Positions 19,454 through 29,194 are shown, counted from the first letter of the stretch. The stretch: 45,934 bases of DNA from CAZIIK01 sp964539235 (GCA_964539235.1 CAZIIK010000045.1:1-45934); one strand, 5' to 3'. Notes: generated by a model not told the origin, from the sequence alone. Numbers and translations are program-made.

Positions 19454-20164
19454 CTAAACAGGACGTGCAACCTCACCCCAAATATCTACCGCTTTACGAT
19501 AAATCCACTGAACGACTTCTGTTACGTCCATCTCTGTAGTGTCCAACATCAATGCGTCTTCAGCCGGCTTTAATGGCGCTGCAGCTCGACTCATATCGCG
19601 TTGATCACGCACAATGATATCTCGCAAAAGGTGCGACATGTTAACACCGATACCCTGTGCAAGCAACTGCCGATGGCGACGCACAGCACGCACCTCAGGG
19701 GATGCCGTCATATAAATTTTCAACGGCGCATGCGGAAAAACCACTGTCCCCATATCCCGACCATCGGCCACCAAACCAATATCGGTTAGAAAATTACGCT
19801 GGCGTTGCAATAAAGCCGCACGCACGGCTGGGTAAGCAGAAATCGTTGAGGCAGTACTACTACAAGCTTCTGTACGCAACTCTAATGTGACAGGCTGACC
19901 TTCTAAAAACACATCTGGATCCGCATGGGAGGCTTCCATTTTAAATTCAACATCCAACGTACTGGCGACTTCAACCAATGCACAAATATCTTCTAAATCT
20001 ATTTTCTTCTGCATCGCAGCATAGGCCGTTAAGCGATATAGGGCACCACTATCAAGGAAATCCCACCCCAACTGATATGCCAATTCACGACTCGCTGTAC
20101 CTTTACCTGCACCACTGGGTCCATCAATGGTAATGAGTTTTAATGATGTTTTATCCATGACCAT
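19454..20164 (-). CDS. cmk: Cytidylate kinase
   Basis: Cmk phosphorylates CMP and dCMP. The P-loop is TIDGPSGAGKGTASREL near the N-terminus. DGRDMGTVVFP and the arginine-rich VIVRDQRDMSRAAAPLKPAEDALMLDTT regions complete the family signature, and the length of about 236 residues is close to E. coli Cmk (227). GAGAGG precedes two in-frame ATGs (20164 and 20158), and either could be used. Both lie inside the 3' end of serC, an 8- to 14-base overlap, so translation is coupled. A much longer reading to 20269 is a frame extension inside serC. Confidence 0.95.
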   Translation of the reverse strand: MVMDKTSLKLITIDGPSGAGKGTASRELAYQLGWDFLDSGALYRLTAYAAMQKKIDLEDICALVEVASTLDVEFKMEASHADPDVFLEGQPVTLELRTEACSSTASTISAYPAVRAALLQRQRNFLTDIGLVADGRDMGTVVFPHAPLKIYMTASPEVRAVRRHRQLLAQGIGVNMSHLLRDIIVRDQRDMSRAAAPLKPAEDALMLDTTEMDVTEVVQWIYRKAVDIWGEVARPV

Positions 20165-21227
20165 ATTGCCTCTCAAATTCTTGCATAAACGCAACCAGCG
20201 CCTGCACACCTGACAATGGCATTGCATTGTATAGGCTGGCGCGAATGCCGCCCATACTACGGTGACCACCTAGATTCAGCAAGCCTGCCTCAGCAGCTTT
20301 GCCTAAAAACACGTGTTCCAACTCGAGCGTGGGCAAACGAAATACTACATTCATTTTGGAGCGCCAAGCCACATCCACTGTATTATGGTAGAACGCACTA
20401 TTATCAATGCAGGCGTACAGGTACTGGGCTTTGGCCATATTGTGTTGTGCCATTGCTGCTAAGCCGCCTTGCTGCTTTAGCCATTGCAAAACCAATCCCA
20501 CTACATACCAAGCAAAAGTTGGTGGCGTGTTATACAAAGAACCTTTGTCAGCATGATTCTGGTAAACATAAGTCGCCGGCGTACCAGGCAATGCAGATTG
20601 AGCAAGATCTTTGCGCACGATCACCACAGTTACACCTGCAGGTCCCAAATTCTTCTGAGCGCCCGCGTAGATAACACCAAAGTCCTCCGTTTTAAGGGGC
20701 TCAGACAGCAAAACTGACGAAAAGTCACCCACCAGTGGCACGCCAGAAATATACGGATATTCCGGCAAACAAACCCCATCGATCGTCTCATTAGGTGTGC
20801 AATGCAGATAATCCATAGCAGGCAGCTCGAGTTTCCCCGCATTCAATGCTGACAATTGATCTACCGGTAACACATAAACAGCGCCATATCGCTTGGCCTC
20901 AGCAATCGCCTTTTGTGACCAATAACCACTATCGACATACAGTGACTGTTTTTGGGCACCATATAGATTCAATGGCACCATGGAAAACTGCGCAGTCGCA
21001 CCGCCTTGGAGAAATAAAATATGATAGTCATCTGACAAACCCAACAAATCAGCCAGATCTTTTTTAGACTCTTCTACCACTTCCATAAAAGCATCACTGC
21101 GGTGACTCACAGATAAAATCGATAAGCCAGAACCTTGCCAATCTACTAAAGCTTGTTGAGCTTGCGACAATACTGAATCGGGCAACACCGCCGGACCGGC
21201 TGAAAAGTTATACACTGGACCTTGCAT
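20151..21227 (-). CDS. serC: Phosphoserine aminotransferase
   Basis: SerC converts 3-phosphohydroxypyruvate to phosphoserine with PLP, and 3-hydroxy-4-phosphohydroxythreonine in PLP synthesis. The 358 residues start YNFSAGPAVLPDSVL and have the PLP-lysine region VIYAGAQKNLGPAGVTVVIV and the C-terminal GHRSMGGIRASLYNAMP. All are typical. Its ATG overlaps the gyrA stop (TGATG), and its own end overlaps cmk. In many relatives pheA, hisC/tyrA and aroA lie between serC and cmk, and here they are absent. Confidence 0.97.
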   Translation of the reverse strand: MQGPVYNFSAGPAVLPDSVLSQAQQALVDWQGSGLSILSVSHRSDAFMEVVEESKKDLADLLGLSDDYHILFLQGGATAQFSMVPLNLYGAQKQSLYVDSGYWSQKAIAEAKRYGAVYVLPVDQLSALNAGKLELPAMDYLHCTPNETIDGVCLPEYPYISGVPLVGDFSSVLLSEPLKTEDFGVIYAGAQKNLGPAGVTVVIVRKDLAQSALPGTPATYVYQNHADKGSLYNTPPTFAWYVVGLVLQWLKQQGGLAAMAQHNMAKAQYLYACIDNSAFYHNTVDVAWRSKMNVVFRLPTLELEHVFLGKAAEAGLLNLGGHRSMGGIRASLYNAMPLSGVQALVAFMQEFERQYGHG

Positions 21228-23818
21228 CAGACAGTTCCGCTTGGCGCGTCATCAGTATCGTCTGCCGCCTCGTCATCCAAGTCCACTTCCTCAATACGTT
21301 GCAAAGCGACAACATGTTCGTCATCTGACACTCGGATTAAACGAACCCCCTGGGTATTACGGCCAATCACAGAAATCTCATCAACTTTGGTGCGTACTAA
21401 GGTACCACCATCGGTCACCAACATGATTTCGTCAGTTGGCTGAACTAACTTCGCCCCAATCACTTTACCATTACGCTCAGTCGTTTGAATCGAGGTAACA
21501 CCTTGCGCACCGCGATTAACTTCACGGTACTCGGCGACCACTGTACGTTTACCATAACCATTTTCCGTGACGGTCAAAATATCACCATCCGAGCCATCAC
21601 CTAAGGTACTGATTAGTGAAATAACACGCTGACCATCTTGCAAGCGAATACCACGCACACCCCGTGCAACACGACCCATTTCGCGCACATGCGCCTCATT
21701 AAAGCGCAATGCCTTTCCAGCATCGCTAAACAACATGATATGTTGCTGACCATCCGTCAGTAACGCACCAACCAGCGCGTCATCATCATCTAAATTCACG
21801 GCCCAAATACCATTAGCCCGTGGACGAGAGAAAGCCTCCAAACTGGTTTTCTTCACCACACCTTTTTGTGTAGCCATAAATACCGCATGTTGGTCATCAA
21901 ACTCACGCACCGGTAGCATACTGGTAATGTATTCACCTTCTTCCAGCGGCAACAAATTCACAATGGGACGCCCACGCGAAGCACGTGATGCCTGGGGAAA
22001 CTCATACACTTTTTTCCAATAGACTTTACCTCGGCTGGAAAAACACAGCATGGTGGCATGCGTACTGGAAATCACGACTTTTTCGATAAAATCTTCTTCT
22101 TTCAAACTGGTTGCTGACTTGCCTCGACCACCACGGCGCTGAGCTTGGTAAGTACTCAAAGGTTGTGACTTCACATAGCCTGTGCTCGATAACGTCACCA
22201 CCATGTCTTCTTCTGCAATCAGATCTTCAACCGTCATATCATGCTGACTGGCGGTAATTTCTGTACGCCGTTCATCGCCAAAAGTTTCTTTAATATCTGC
22301 TAACTCTTCTCGAATCACCGCCATCAAACGTTGCACATCCGACAGGATATCGATTAATTCCGCAATCTTATCCAGTAGCGCTTTGAATTCACTGAATATT
22401 TTATCCTGCTCCAGCCCCGTTAACCGATGCAAACGTAATTCCAAAATGGCATCTACCTGCGCGATCGACAGACGGTAACCTGCATCAACCATACCATAGT
22501 CGGCAGACAGCCCTTCCGGTCGACTATTAGAAGCGTCGATACGTGACAACAATTCTTGCACTGATCCTGGTTTCCATAAGCGCTCCATAATCCGTTCACG
22601 TGCTTGTTTTGGATTTTGCGAGGACTTAATAATGGCAATCATTTCGTCGATATTATTGAGCGCAACCCCCAGTCCTTCTAATAAATGCGCCCGCTCACGC
22701 GCCTTACGCAGATCATAAATGGTCCGACGCGTCACCACTTCTTGGCGATGTCGAATGAAAGCCTGCAGTAATTGTTTCAGGTTTAATACTTTTGGCTGGC
22801 CATCTTCTAGTGCCACCATGTTAATCCCGAATACTGTCTGCATTTGGGTATAGGCATACAGCTTATTCAGCAACACATCGGCCATTTCACCGCGTCGCAC
22901 TTCGATCACAATCCGCATACCGTCTTTATCAGATTCGTCACGCAATTCGGAAATGCCTTCAACGCGTTTTTCTTTCACCAATTCTGCAATTTTTTCGATC
23001 AAACGGGCTTTATTCACCTGATAAGGCAATTCCGTCACGATGATGCGCTCTTTACCACCACGTTCATCGGTTTCAATTTCAGTACGTGCCCGCACATAAA
23101 TACGCCCACGCCCAGTACGATAGGCTTGGATGATGCCTGCACGACCACTAATGATCCCATGCGTTGGAAAATCTGGCCCTGGAATATGCGCCATCAAGTC
23201 ATCGATATCTAAAGTAGGCTCATCAATCAATGCCAAACAACCATTCACCACTTCGGTCAAATTATGCGGTGGTATATTAGTTGCCATCCCGACCGCAATA
23301 CCCGATGAACCATTGACCAGCAAATTCGGGATCCGCGTAGGCAAAACGGCGGGTATTTGTTCGGTTTCATCATAGTTTGGTACGAAATCGACTGTTTCTT
23401 TATCCAGATCACTTAACAGACTGTGCGCGAATTTTGACATCCGTACTTCGGTATACCGCATGGCTGCTGGCGAGTCGCCATCAACCGAACCAAAGTTCCC
23501 TTGACCATCAACCAACAGATAGCGCATGGAAAATGGCTGCGCCATCCGTACAATCGTATCGTAAACCGCGGTATCACCATGTGGGTGATACTTACCGATG
23601 ACATCACCGACAATCCGCGCGGACTTTTTATAGGGTTTATTCCAATCGTTACCGAGCTCACGCATGGCAAATAAGGTACGCCGATGCACAGGTTTCAAGC
23701 CATCCCTCACATCAGGCAATGCACGGCCAACGATCACGCTCATCGCATAATCGAGGTAGGATTGTTTCAATTCATCTTCAATGGTGACAGGGGAAAAAGT
23801 CGTAGTGGGTGCTGACAT
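21227..23818 (-). CDS. gyrA: DNA gyrase subunit A
   Basis: GyrA breaks and rejoins DNA in ATP-driven negative supercoiling. From the ATG at 23818 (GGA just upstream; a TTG nine bases earlier is less likely) the protein has 863 residues. The catalytic Tyr is Y122 in AAMRYTEVRMS. The quinolone-resistance region reads YHPHGDTAVYD, with Thr at position 83 and Asp at 87 in E. coli numbering. The GyrA box QRRGGRG and the six-bladed C-terminal domain are present. The promoter just upstream has a good extended -10. Confidence 0.98.
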   Translation of the reverse strand: MSAPTTTFSPVTIEDELKQSYLDYAMSVIVGRALPDVRDGLKPVHRRTLFAMRELGNDWNKPYKKSARIVGDVIGKYHPHGDTAVYDTIVRMAQPFSMRYLLVDGQGNFGSVDGDSPAAMRYTEVRMSKFAHSLLSDLDKETVDFVPNYDETEQIPAVLPTRIPNLLVNGSSGIAVGMATNIPPHNLTEVVNGCLALIDEPTLDIDDLMAHIPGPDFPTHGIISGRAGIIQAYRTGRGRIYVRARTEIETDERGGKERIIVTELPYQVNKARLIEKIAELVKEKRVEGISELRDESDKDGMRIVIEVRRGEMADVLLNKLYAYTQMQTVFGINMVALEDGQPKVLNLKQLLQAFIRHRQEVVTRRTIYDLRKARERAHLLEGLGVALNNIDEMIAIIKSSQNPKQARERIMERLWKPGSVQELLSRIDASNSRPEGLSADYGMVDAGYRLSIAQVDAILELRLHRLTGLEQDKIFSEFKALLDKIAELIDILSDVQRLMAVIREELADIKETFGDERRTEITASQHDMTVEDLIAEEDMVVTLSSTGYVKSQPLSTYQAQRRGGRGKSATSLKEEDFIEKVVISSTHATMLCFSSRGKVYWKKVYEFPQASRASRGRPIVNLLPLEEGEYITSMLPVREFDDQHAVFMATQKGVVKKTSLEAFSRPRANGIWAVNLDDDDALVGALLTDGQQHIMLFSDAGKALRFNEAHVREMGRVARGVRGIRLQDGQRVISLISTLGDGSDGDILTVTENGYGKRTVVAEYREVNRGAQGVTSIQTTERNGKVIGAKLVQPTDEIMLVTDGGTLVRTKVDEISVIGRNTQGVRLIRVSDDEHVVALQRIEEVDLDDEAADDTDDAPSGTV

Positions 23819-23857
23819 AGAATCCAATCAAATTTTTAGGCTGAAAAATATCGCGGG

Positions 23858-23866
23858 ATCATACCA
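23858..23866 (-). promoter_or_regulatory. Extended -10 promoter of gyrA
   Basis: The minus strand reads TGG-TATGAT, an extended -10 element, followed by a GC-rich discriminator CCCGCG. No strong -35 is visible 17 bases upstream. The transcript would have a leader of about 35 bases before the gyrA ATG. Confidence 0.5.
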
Positions 23867-23950
23867 CAAACCCAACGACAACACAGCTGTGCAGCGGCAC
23901 TCGACGACCCAATGAAAGCACCTATATCATTGACAATTCACACTAAATTT

Positions 23951-23977
23951 AAAGGGAGCCCATCAGCTCCCTTTTTT
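23951..23977. terminator. Bidirectional intrinsic terminator after lpoB
   Basis: AAAGGGAGC at 23951-23959 pairs with GCTCCCTTT at 23966-23974 around CCATCA. Six T follow on the plus strand, and on the minus strand the stem is followed by AAATTT. It lies 53 bases beyond the lpoB stop and separates the lpoB cluster from gyrA, both on the minus strand. Confidence 0.75.
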
Positions 23978-24029
23978 ATAATCTCTTAACTCATCACATC
24001 ATTTACGACAGAAGAGATGCAATGGTTAT

Positions 24030-24641
24030 CTACCAACCCAACGAAGACCGTTTCGCCACTTTGCGAATGCGTTTTTCACCTTGCCAGATAATCACACCAG
24101 TTTTTAGATCCATCAGTTTCAGCGTAAATTGCATAAACAAACTCTGCTCATTGCTATTACGCTGATTGATACTCGAGACATAGCCATACAGCATATATTG
24201 CGCACCTAACTGATGACCCATTTTGATTGCAGTGGCAGGGTCAACCATGCCAGACTGACTTTGGAACTTCAGTTGCTTTTTCACGGCAGCAACCTGTGTC
24301 ATATCAACAAACTGGAACTGCCCGCCATTAATCAACGGTGTTGAAATCGCATTGGTCAAAGCAGTGGTATCAATATACTGATCTGAGTTATTCGCCATAG
24401 AACCAATAAACACCACAGGTTTCTTGGAACCCATGGTGGTATTTTGTACCGCTGGCGAAGCCAACATTTGGTTCACCAAGGTTTGCGCTGTTGTCGTCAA
24501 ATCCGTTGAACCATAATTAATCGTTGTCGTATCAACCGAATCAGGGCTGACGTAGCTCACATTGGCGTGGCGGCTCCCACAACCAACCAGGCTTAGGGCT
24601 GCAGCCCCAATGCACACGCAACGCATTATGCTTATTTTCAT
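24030..24641 (-). CDS. lpoB: LpoB-like lipoprotein activator of PBP1b
   Basis: LpoB is an outer-membrane lipoprotein that stimulates peptidoglycan synthesis by PBP1b. Starting at 24641, the lipobox LSLVGC puts the lipidated Cys at residue 21. A Ser/Thr-rich linker follows, then the globular domain (KPVVFIGSMANNSDQYIDT, GHQLGAQYMLYGYVSSI and LMDLKTGVIIWQGEKRIRK), typical of the family. The order ycfL-lpoB is the same as in E. coli. It starts 11 bases after ycfL and ends before a strong terminator. Confidence 0.9.
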   Translation of the reverse strand: MKISIMRCVCIGAAALSLVGCGSRHANVSYVSPDSVDTTTINYGSTDLTTTAQTLVNQMLASPAVQNTTMGSKKPVVFIGSMANNSDQYIDTTALTNAISTPLINGGQFQFVDMTQVAAVKKQLKFQSQSGMVDPATAIKMGHQLGAQYMLYGYVSSINQRNSNEQSLFMQFTLKLMDLKTGVIIWQGEKRIRKVAKRSSLGW

Positions 24642-24652
24642 GAATATCCCTC

Positions 24653-25048
24653 TCATTGTTTATCTTGACAGACTTGCACAGAAAAATTATTGGCTTCTTT
24701 GTTTGGACTCACTGCCGCCACAACCTCATTCAAATCTGGGTACAATTGCAACGACTTCCAGGGCGTGTAATAGCCTGCTGGCTGGCCCTGAGCATTCAAC
24801 CAACTGATGCGATAACGCAGATACTGATTCTCATCAGTCAAATTGGCAATATTAGCTTGAGCACGGTAGTGGCCGTCTTTCTGCTGATTAACCATCAGCT
24901 CAGAAATTTTGGCATGATGACCGAAAGTACCGCCACCAATTTCAGCTGTATTGCTCTCACCTGGCTGATATAGAACATTAATGCACTTGGACGTGCTGCA
25001 ACCGGCCAATACAACACTGGCACCGACCAACAGTAAAGTTTTTAACAT
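24653..25048 (-). CDS. ycfL: YcfL-family (DUF1425) lipoprotein
   Basis: A small lipoprotein of 131 residues with lipobox VLAGC (Cys 17) and the DUF1425 pattern LRYRISWLNAQGQPAGYYTPWKSLQL followed by VVAAVSPNKEANNFSVQV. Its function is not established, but it lies beside lpoB across many gammaproteobacteria, which suggests a role in the same cell-wall module. It begins 42 bases after the COG3014-type gene. Confidence 0.87.
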   Translation of the reverse strand: MLKTLLLVGASVVLAGCSTSKCINVLYQPGESNTAEIGGGTFGHHAKISELMVNQQKDGHYRAQANIANLTDENQYLRYRISWLNAQGQPAGYYTPWKSLQLYPDLNEVVAAVSPNKEANNFSVQVCQDKQ

Positions 25049-25090
25049 GGTTTTCTCCTCAATTAATCAAGCTAAAATCGTGCAAAGACC

Positions 25091-26527
25091 TTAGAATAAA
25101 TTCAACGTTTCTACGCGCATTTGGTTGCCCGGCTGCATAACCCAAAGAACCGTTGTGTGGTGTGCGCGCAAATGCACCTGAATGGATTGCTGCACAGCAC
25201 CAGCCGACAAGCGTACCGTATCCACACCAGAAGGCAACTCGCGTTGCCAAATTTGTATGGTAGACGGCAATGTCAACCAAGCACGCAAGTCTGCCTTAGC
25301 CGTTAATAGTGTAAACAATTGGGCCACCAAACCACCCACATCGCCCGCTTGTTTTTCCGATGCCTGCACCAACGCCGCTTTCGCAATCAAACGTAATGCA
25401 GCGCGCTTAATAATCAAAGGATAATTTTCCAGCAATGACTTAGCCGCCAACTGCTCAACATTGACCGCAACCGCGGTGTGGCACCATGTTCGACCAGCTG
25501 AGGACAGTTGCAACACAGGTGGCTTGTGTTTAATCGTTTGGTAGATAGGAATCGAAACCATTTGAATCTGCAGATTACCATCAATCGGTAAGGGCACCGG
25601 AATACTCAACGAAGTGGGTGGCGGCACTAAGCCTTGCGCATAAATCACCACCAACTTCGCCGAGTCTTTAGGATAAACCGGTGCATGATGCAGTCCAAAT
25701 TGACGTTGGTAATGCGCTACTGCTGAAGGGTCATCACCACGTTGCATAAGTACATTCAATAATTGTTGCTGTATAAATGGATTCCCTGGCATCACGCCCA
25801 ATGCATCTTTTGCTGCAACAAAGGCGTCGTTATCATGACCGCCAGCTTGAAATGCAATACTGGAAAGATAATACGCAAACCCATTTTCAAACGCTGATTT
25901 AATCTTCCCAGCGGCAGCAGATGTCTTTGCAAAGTATTGCTGATAATCCTTCTGCTGATACTTAAAGCCTTTACCATGCGCAGCTTTTTCAGCAGCTGCC
26001 AGCTCTTTGTCATGCTGCTGCTGAATGAAACGTTGTTGATTAATCACACTACGTATATTCACCATGCCATCAATTGGCTGATGCAAAGAAAAATAATTCA
26101 ATGCTTGATAGGCATACAAAAACACCTTGCCATAGCCCGGCATGATAAACGGGATAGCGTCATCATTGGTCAACAGAGAAGCTGCATTGGCCAATACCCG
26201 ACTGACCTGAACCTTGGCAGCCATACTGGTATGCTCAACTTGCTGGATAGCGTGCGCATACGTCTCAATACTCTGTTGATATTGACCCGAAATTTGTTGC
26301 ACACGGGCTAACTCAGCCTGATACAAAACCCCTTGCTTGCCACTGGGTTTTTGCGCGACAACCTGTTTCTCCGCGGCTTGCCAACGACCTTGCTGAAGCG
26401 CCTCACGAGTGGTGTGCATTTGCACTGGATAAGACTCCAGCATATTGCGACTACACCCTGCCAATAAGCACACCGCGAGACCTAAAAAAGCGCCGATACA
26501 CCCACGTACAGCTTGAGTTTTAGTCAT
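25091..26527 (-). CDS. COG3014-type lipoprotein of the lpoB cluster
   Basis: A 478-residue lipoprotein: from the ATG at 26527 the signal is followed by LLAGC with Cys at residue 25. The N-terminal half looks helical and TPR-like (ALQQGRWQAAEKQVV, YQAELARVQQISGQYQQSIETYAHAIQQVE). The C-terminal half is probably beta-rich. The family matches the uncharacterised COG3014 proteins found beside LpoB and YcfL, so a role in outer-membrane or peptidoglycan assembly is inferred. It follows greA by 10 bases. An in-frame codon at 26581 would overlap greA and is less likely. Confidence 0.78.
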   Translation of the reverse strand: MTKTQAVRGCIGAFLGLAVCLLAGCSRNMLESYPVQMHTTREALQQGRWQAAEKQVVAQKPSGKQGVLYQAELARVQQISGQYQQSIETYAHAIQQVEHTSMAAKVQVSRVLANAASLLTNDDAIPFIMPGYGKVFLYAYQALNYFSLHQPIDGMVNIRSVINQQRFIQQQHDKELAAAEKAAHGKGFKYQQKDYQQYFAKTSAAAGKIKSAFENGFAYYLSSIAFQAGGHDNDAFVAAKDALGVMPGNPFIQQQLLNVLMQRGDDPSAVAHYQRQFGLHHAPVYPKDSAKLVVIYAQGLVPPPTSLSIPVPLPIDGNLQIQMVSIPIYQTIKHKPPVLQLSSAGRTWCHTAVAVNVEQLAAKSLLENYPLIIKRAALRLIAKAALVQASEKQAGDVGGLVAQLFTLLTAKADLRAWLTLPSTIQIWQRELPSGVDTVRLSAGAVQQSIQVHLRAHHTTVLWVMQPGNQMRVETLNLF

Positions 26528-26537
26528 ACTAAATGGT

Positions 26538-27014
26538 CTACAGATAACGCACGGCAACAACTTCATAATCCACATCGCCACCAGGCGCTTGGACTAGAAC
26601 CTCATCGCCTTCTTGCTTACCAATCAAGGCCCGCACAATCGGTGTTCCAACCGAAATCTTGCCTTGCGATAAATCAGCTTCATCAACACCGACAATCTGG
26701 TAACACACTGTCTCATCTGTTTCGATATTCAATAATTCAACTGTCACGCCAAACACAATGCGGCCATCTTGAGATAATTGAGACACATCAATCACCTGCA
26801 CATTAGACAATTTCGCTTCTAAATCGCGGATACGCGCTTCCAACATCCCCTGCTGCTCACGCGCCGCGTGATATTCCGCATTCTCTTTCAAATCGCCATG
26901 CGCCCTTGCCTCAGCAATCGCCGCCACCACACTGGGCCGTTCAACGGTTTTAAGCTGGGTTAATTCTTCTTGTAGCGCTTCCGCACCTGGAAGCGTCATC
27001 GGTGTTCTTTGCAT
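26538..27014 (-). CDS. greA: Transcription elongation factor GreA
   Basis: GreA rescues backtracked RNA polymerase by stimulating transcript cleavage. The 158 residues equal the E. coli length. The coiled coil contains the tip acidic residues in HGDLKENAEYHAAREQQ, and the C-terminal FKBP-like domain has PIVRALIGKQEGDEV. The start MQRTPMTLPGAEAL parallels E. coli MQAIPMTLRGAEKL. In many gammaproteobacteria greA follows carAB; here it follows hinT by 11 bases. Confidence 0.97.
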   Translation of the reverse strand: MQRTPMTLPGAEALQEELTQLKTVERPSVVAAIAEARAHGDLKENAEYHAAREQQGMLEARIRDLEAKLSNVQVIDVSQLSQDGRIVFGVTVELLNIETDETVCYQIVGVDEADLSQGKISVGTPIVRALIGKQEGDEVLVQAPGGDVDYEVVAVRYL

Positions 27015-27025
27015 GTGTATGCCCT

Positions 27026-27361
27026 CTAAAAACCCGGCAGCTGTTCACCGCCTAAAATATGATAATGAAGATGAAAAACTTCCTGACCACCACCAGGCCC
27101 TGTATTCACAATGGTTCGAAAGCCTTGGTGAAGGCCACATTTTTCGGCAATCTTCGGCAATGTCAAGGCCAGGTGTGCTACCCAATCTCGATCGGCTTCC
27201 GATATTTCAGCCAAACTGGCCACATGTTGTTTGGGAATCACCAATACGTGAACCGGTGCCTTAGGCGCAATATCGTGAAACGCTAAAATGTGTTCGTCCT
27301 CATAGACCTTATCGACCGGAAGCTTGCCGGCGACGATTTGACAGAATATACAATCAGACAT
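27026..27361 (-). CDS. hinT: HIT-family purine nucleoside phosphoramidase
   Basis: HinT hydrolyses AMP-amine phosphoramidates. The 111-residue protein starts MSDCIFCQIVAGKLPVDKVY and has the histidine triad HLHYHILGG (H97, H99, H101). The start at 27361 is preferred over an upstream in-frame codon at 27415 because it matches the family N-terminus. It lies between ubiB and greA, all on the minus strand with short gaps. Confidence 0.95.
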   Translation of the reverse strand: MSDCIFCQIVAGKLPVDKVYEDEHILAFHDIAPKAPVHVLVIPKQHVASLAEISEADRDWVAHLALTLPKIAEKCGLHQGFRTIVNTGPGGGQEVFHLHYHILGGEQLPGF

Positions 27362-27415
27362 GAATTTAATTCCTCCATTGAGCCTTTTGTACGATTCGAT
27401 TATTGAGTGAATCAA

Positions 27416-29053
27416 CTATTTCCATAACCCGATGAAAAGCAACACCACACCAGCAACTCCTAACCAATCCAAATGCCAGGAAAACCATTGACGCACATAA
27501 GCCCAGACACCGGTCATAGCTAAAGAAGAGCCTATAGCAACCAGCAACAAAACCACGCCTAACGCCAAGCACCAGCTCCGCCTACGACTGACTGGCAATG
27601 CTTCAGTTGCCTGCACAACCGCAGGCTGTGTCGCTTGCCGCGATAAATATTGGTACATCAAGCCTGGTAGTTCTGGCAGACGGTCACTGACATACGGCAA
27701 CTGCTTACGAAACCGACGATACAACCCTTTAGGCCCCACTTGCTGCTTCATCCAATTCTCTAAAAAGGGTTTTGCAGTTGCCCACAAATCCAAGTCCGGA
27801 TACAACGTACGCCCCATACCCTCGATATTAAGCAGCGTCTTCTGTAGTAGCAAAAGCTGCGGCTGTACTTCCATTTGGAATTGCCGAGCAATTTGAAATA
27901 GGCGCAACAAGGTTTGACCGAAGGAAATATCCTTCAAAGGCCGCTCAAAAATAGGCTCACACACCGTTCGAATCGCTGCCGTCAATTCATCCAAACGTGT
28001 CTGAGGCGGCACCCAACCAGACTCAATATGCAATTCCGCCACCTGACGATAATCGCGTTTAAAAAAAGCTAAAAAGTTGGCTAACAAATACCGTTTATCT
28101 TCCTGATTCAAGCTCCCGACAATCCCAAAATCAACCGCAATATAGCGTGGATTATCAGGTCGTTCAGGATCAACAAAAATATTCCCAGGATGCATGTCTG
28201 CATGAAAAAAATTGTCACGAAATACCTGCGTATAAAAGATCTCTGCCCCTCTCTTGGCCAAAAGTGGCAAGTCCACATTATGCTGTTTTAACGCGGCAAC
28301 ATCATCAACTGGAATACCGACTATACGCTCCATCACCAAGATATTTTCTCGACAATAATCCCAATGAATCTTCGGCACATAGATTTGCTCAGAATCGGTA
28401 AAATTACGCTTCAACTGTGAAGCATTGGCTGCTTCAAGCATCAAGTCGAGCTCATTGAGTAAATTATGTTCTAATTCTTCCACCACGGCTTTCGGCTTTA
28501 AGCGTTTGCCTTTTAAGTAACGCTCGACGACATGAGCTAACACATACATCAACGCCACATCTTGGCGAATCACACGGTCAATATCAGGCCGCAACACTTT
28601 AACCACCACTGTTTCACCTGAGGGCAGAGTGGCTGCATGCACCTGTGCGATCGAAGCCGAAGCCAATGGCTCATCAGAAAATTCCGCAAACAAACCATCA
28701 ACAGATGCTCCTAACGCCATCTCTACTGCTTGACGTGCCAATATGGACTCAAATGGTTGCACCTGATCTTGCAACTTACTCAATGCATCCAGAATATCAG
28801 CGGGCAATAAATCACGCCGAGTCGATAAAATCTGGCCAAATTTCACAAAAATAGGCCCCAACTCTTCCAATGCCGCACGCAAACGTTCCGCTGCAGTACC
28901 CTGGTGTTGCCGACGCACCCAATTGACTGGATTCACATAACGCAAACACGCAAATGGCTTGAGAAAAGGCACGGAAAAAATCACCTCATCCAGGCCATAT
29001 TTGGACCAAATGTAGGCAATCCTAAACAAACGACGCCACTGCGCAAAATGCAT
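27416..29053 (-). CDS. ubiB: Ubiquinone biosynthesis protein UbiB (ABC1 atypical kinase family)
   Basis: UbiB is a membrane-associated ATPase/kinase-like protein needed for coenzyme Q synthesis. The 545 residues agree with E. coli (546). The KxGQ motif is in FVKFGQILSTRRDLLP. The A-rich loop ASASIAQVHAA, the Lys of VVVKVLRPD, HADMHPGNIF and AVDFGIVG follow in family order. Two C-terminal hydrophobic helices anchor the protein. ubiE and ubiJ, the usual neighbours, are not in the window. Confidence 0.96.
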   Translation of the reverse strand: MHFAQWRRLFRIAYIWSKYGLDEVIFSVPFLKPFACLRYVNPVNWVRRQHQGTAAERLRAALEELGPIFVKFGQILSTRRDLLPADILDALSKLQDQVQPFESILARQAVEMALGASVDGLFAEFSDEPLASASIAQVHAATLPSGETVVVKVLRPDIDRVIRQDVALMYVLAHVVERYLKGKRLKPKAVVEELEHNLLNELDLMLEAANASQLKRNFTDSEQIYVPKIHWDYCRENILVMERIVGIPVDDVAALKQHNVDLPLLAKRGAEIFYTQVFRDNFFHADMHPGNIFVDPERPDNPRYIAVDFGIVGSLNQEDKRYLLANFLAFFKRDYRQVAELHIESGWVPPQTRLDELTAAIRTVCEPIFERPLKDISFGQTLLRLFQIARQFQMEVQPQLLLLQKTLLNIEGMGRTLYPDLDLWATAKPFLENWMKQQVGPKGLYRRFRKQLPYVSDRLPELPGLMYQYLSRQATQPAVVQATEALPVSRRRSWCLALGVVLLLVAIGSSLAMTGVWAYVRQWFSWHLDWLGVAGVVLLFIGLWK

Positions 29054-29194
29054 GCGGTCACTCTGTCATCAAACTAAAAAGTGGCGCCATCATAACATCG
29101 TGATTTACGGATACAACTTAAGACCAAGATCTGCTGATATCAGTCAATAATCTGTTCGTAAAAAGGTCTTGAAACAGGTCACACATTAGTGATC

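Noticed and set aside
29120..29175. AAGACC...GGTCTT around CTGATATCAG as a terminator or insertion end after the DUF4143 gene
   Set aside because: The loop is long, the stem is six pairs and no T-tract or matching repeat exists on the other side of the gene.
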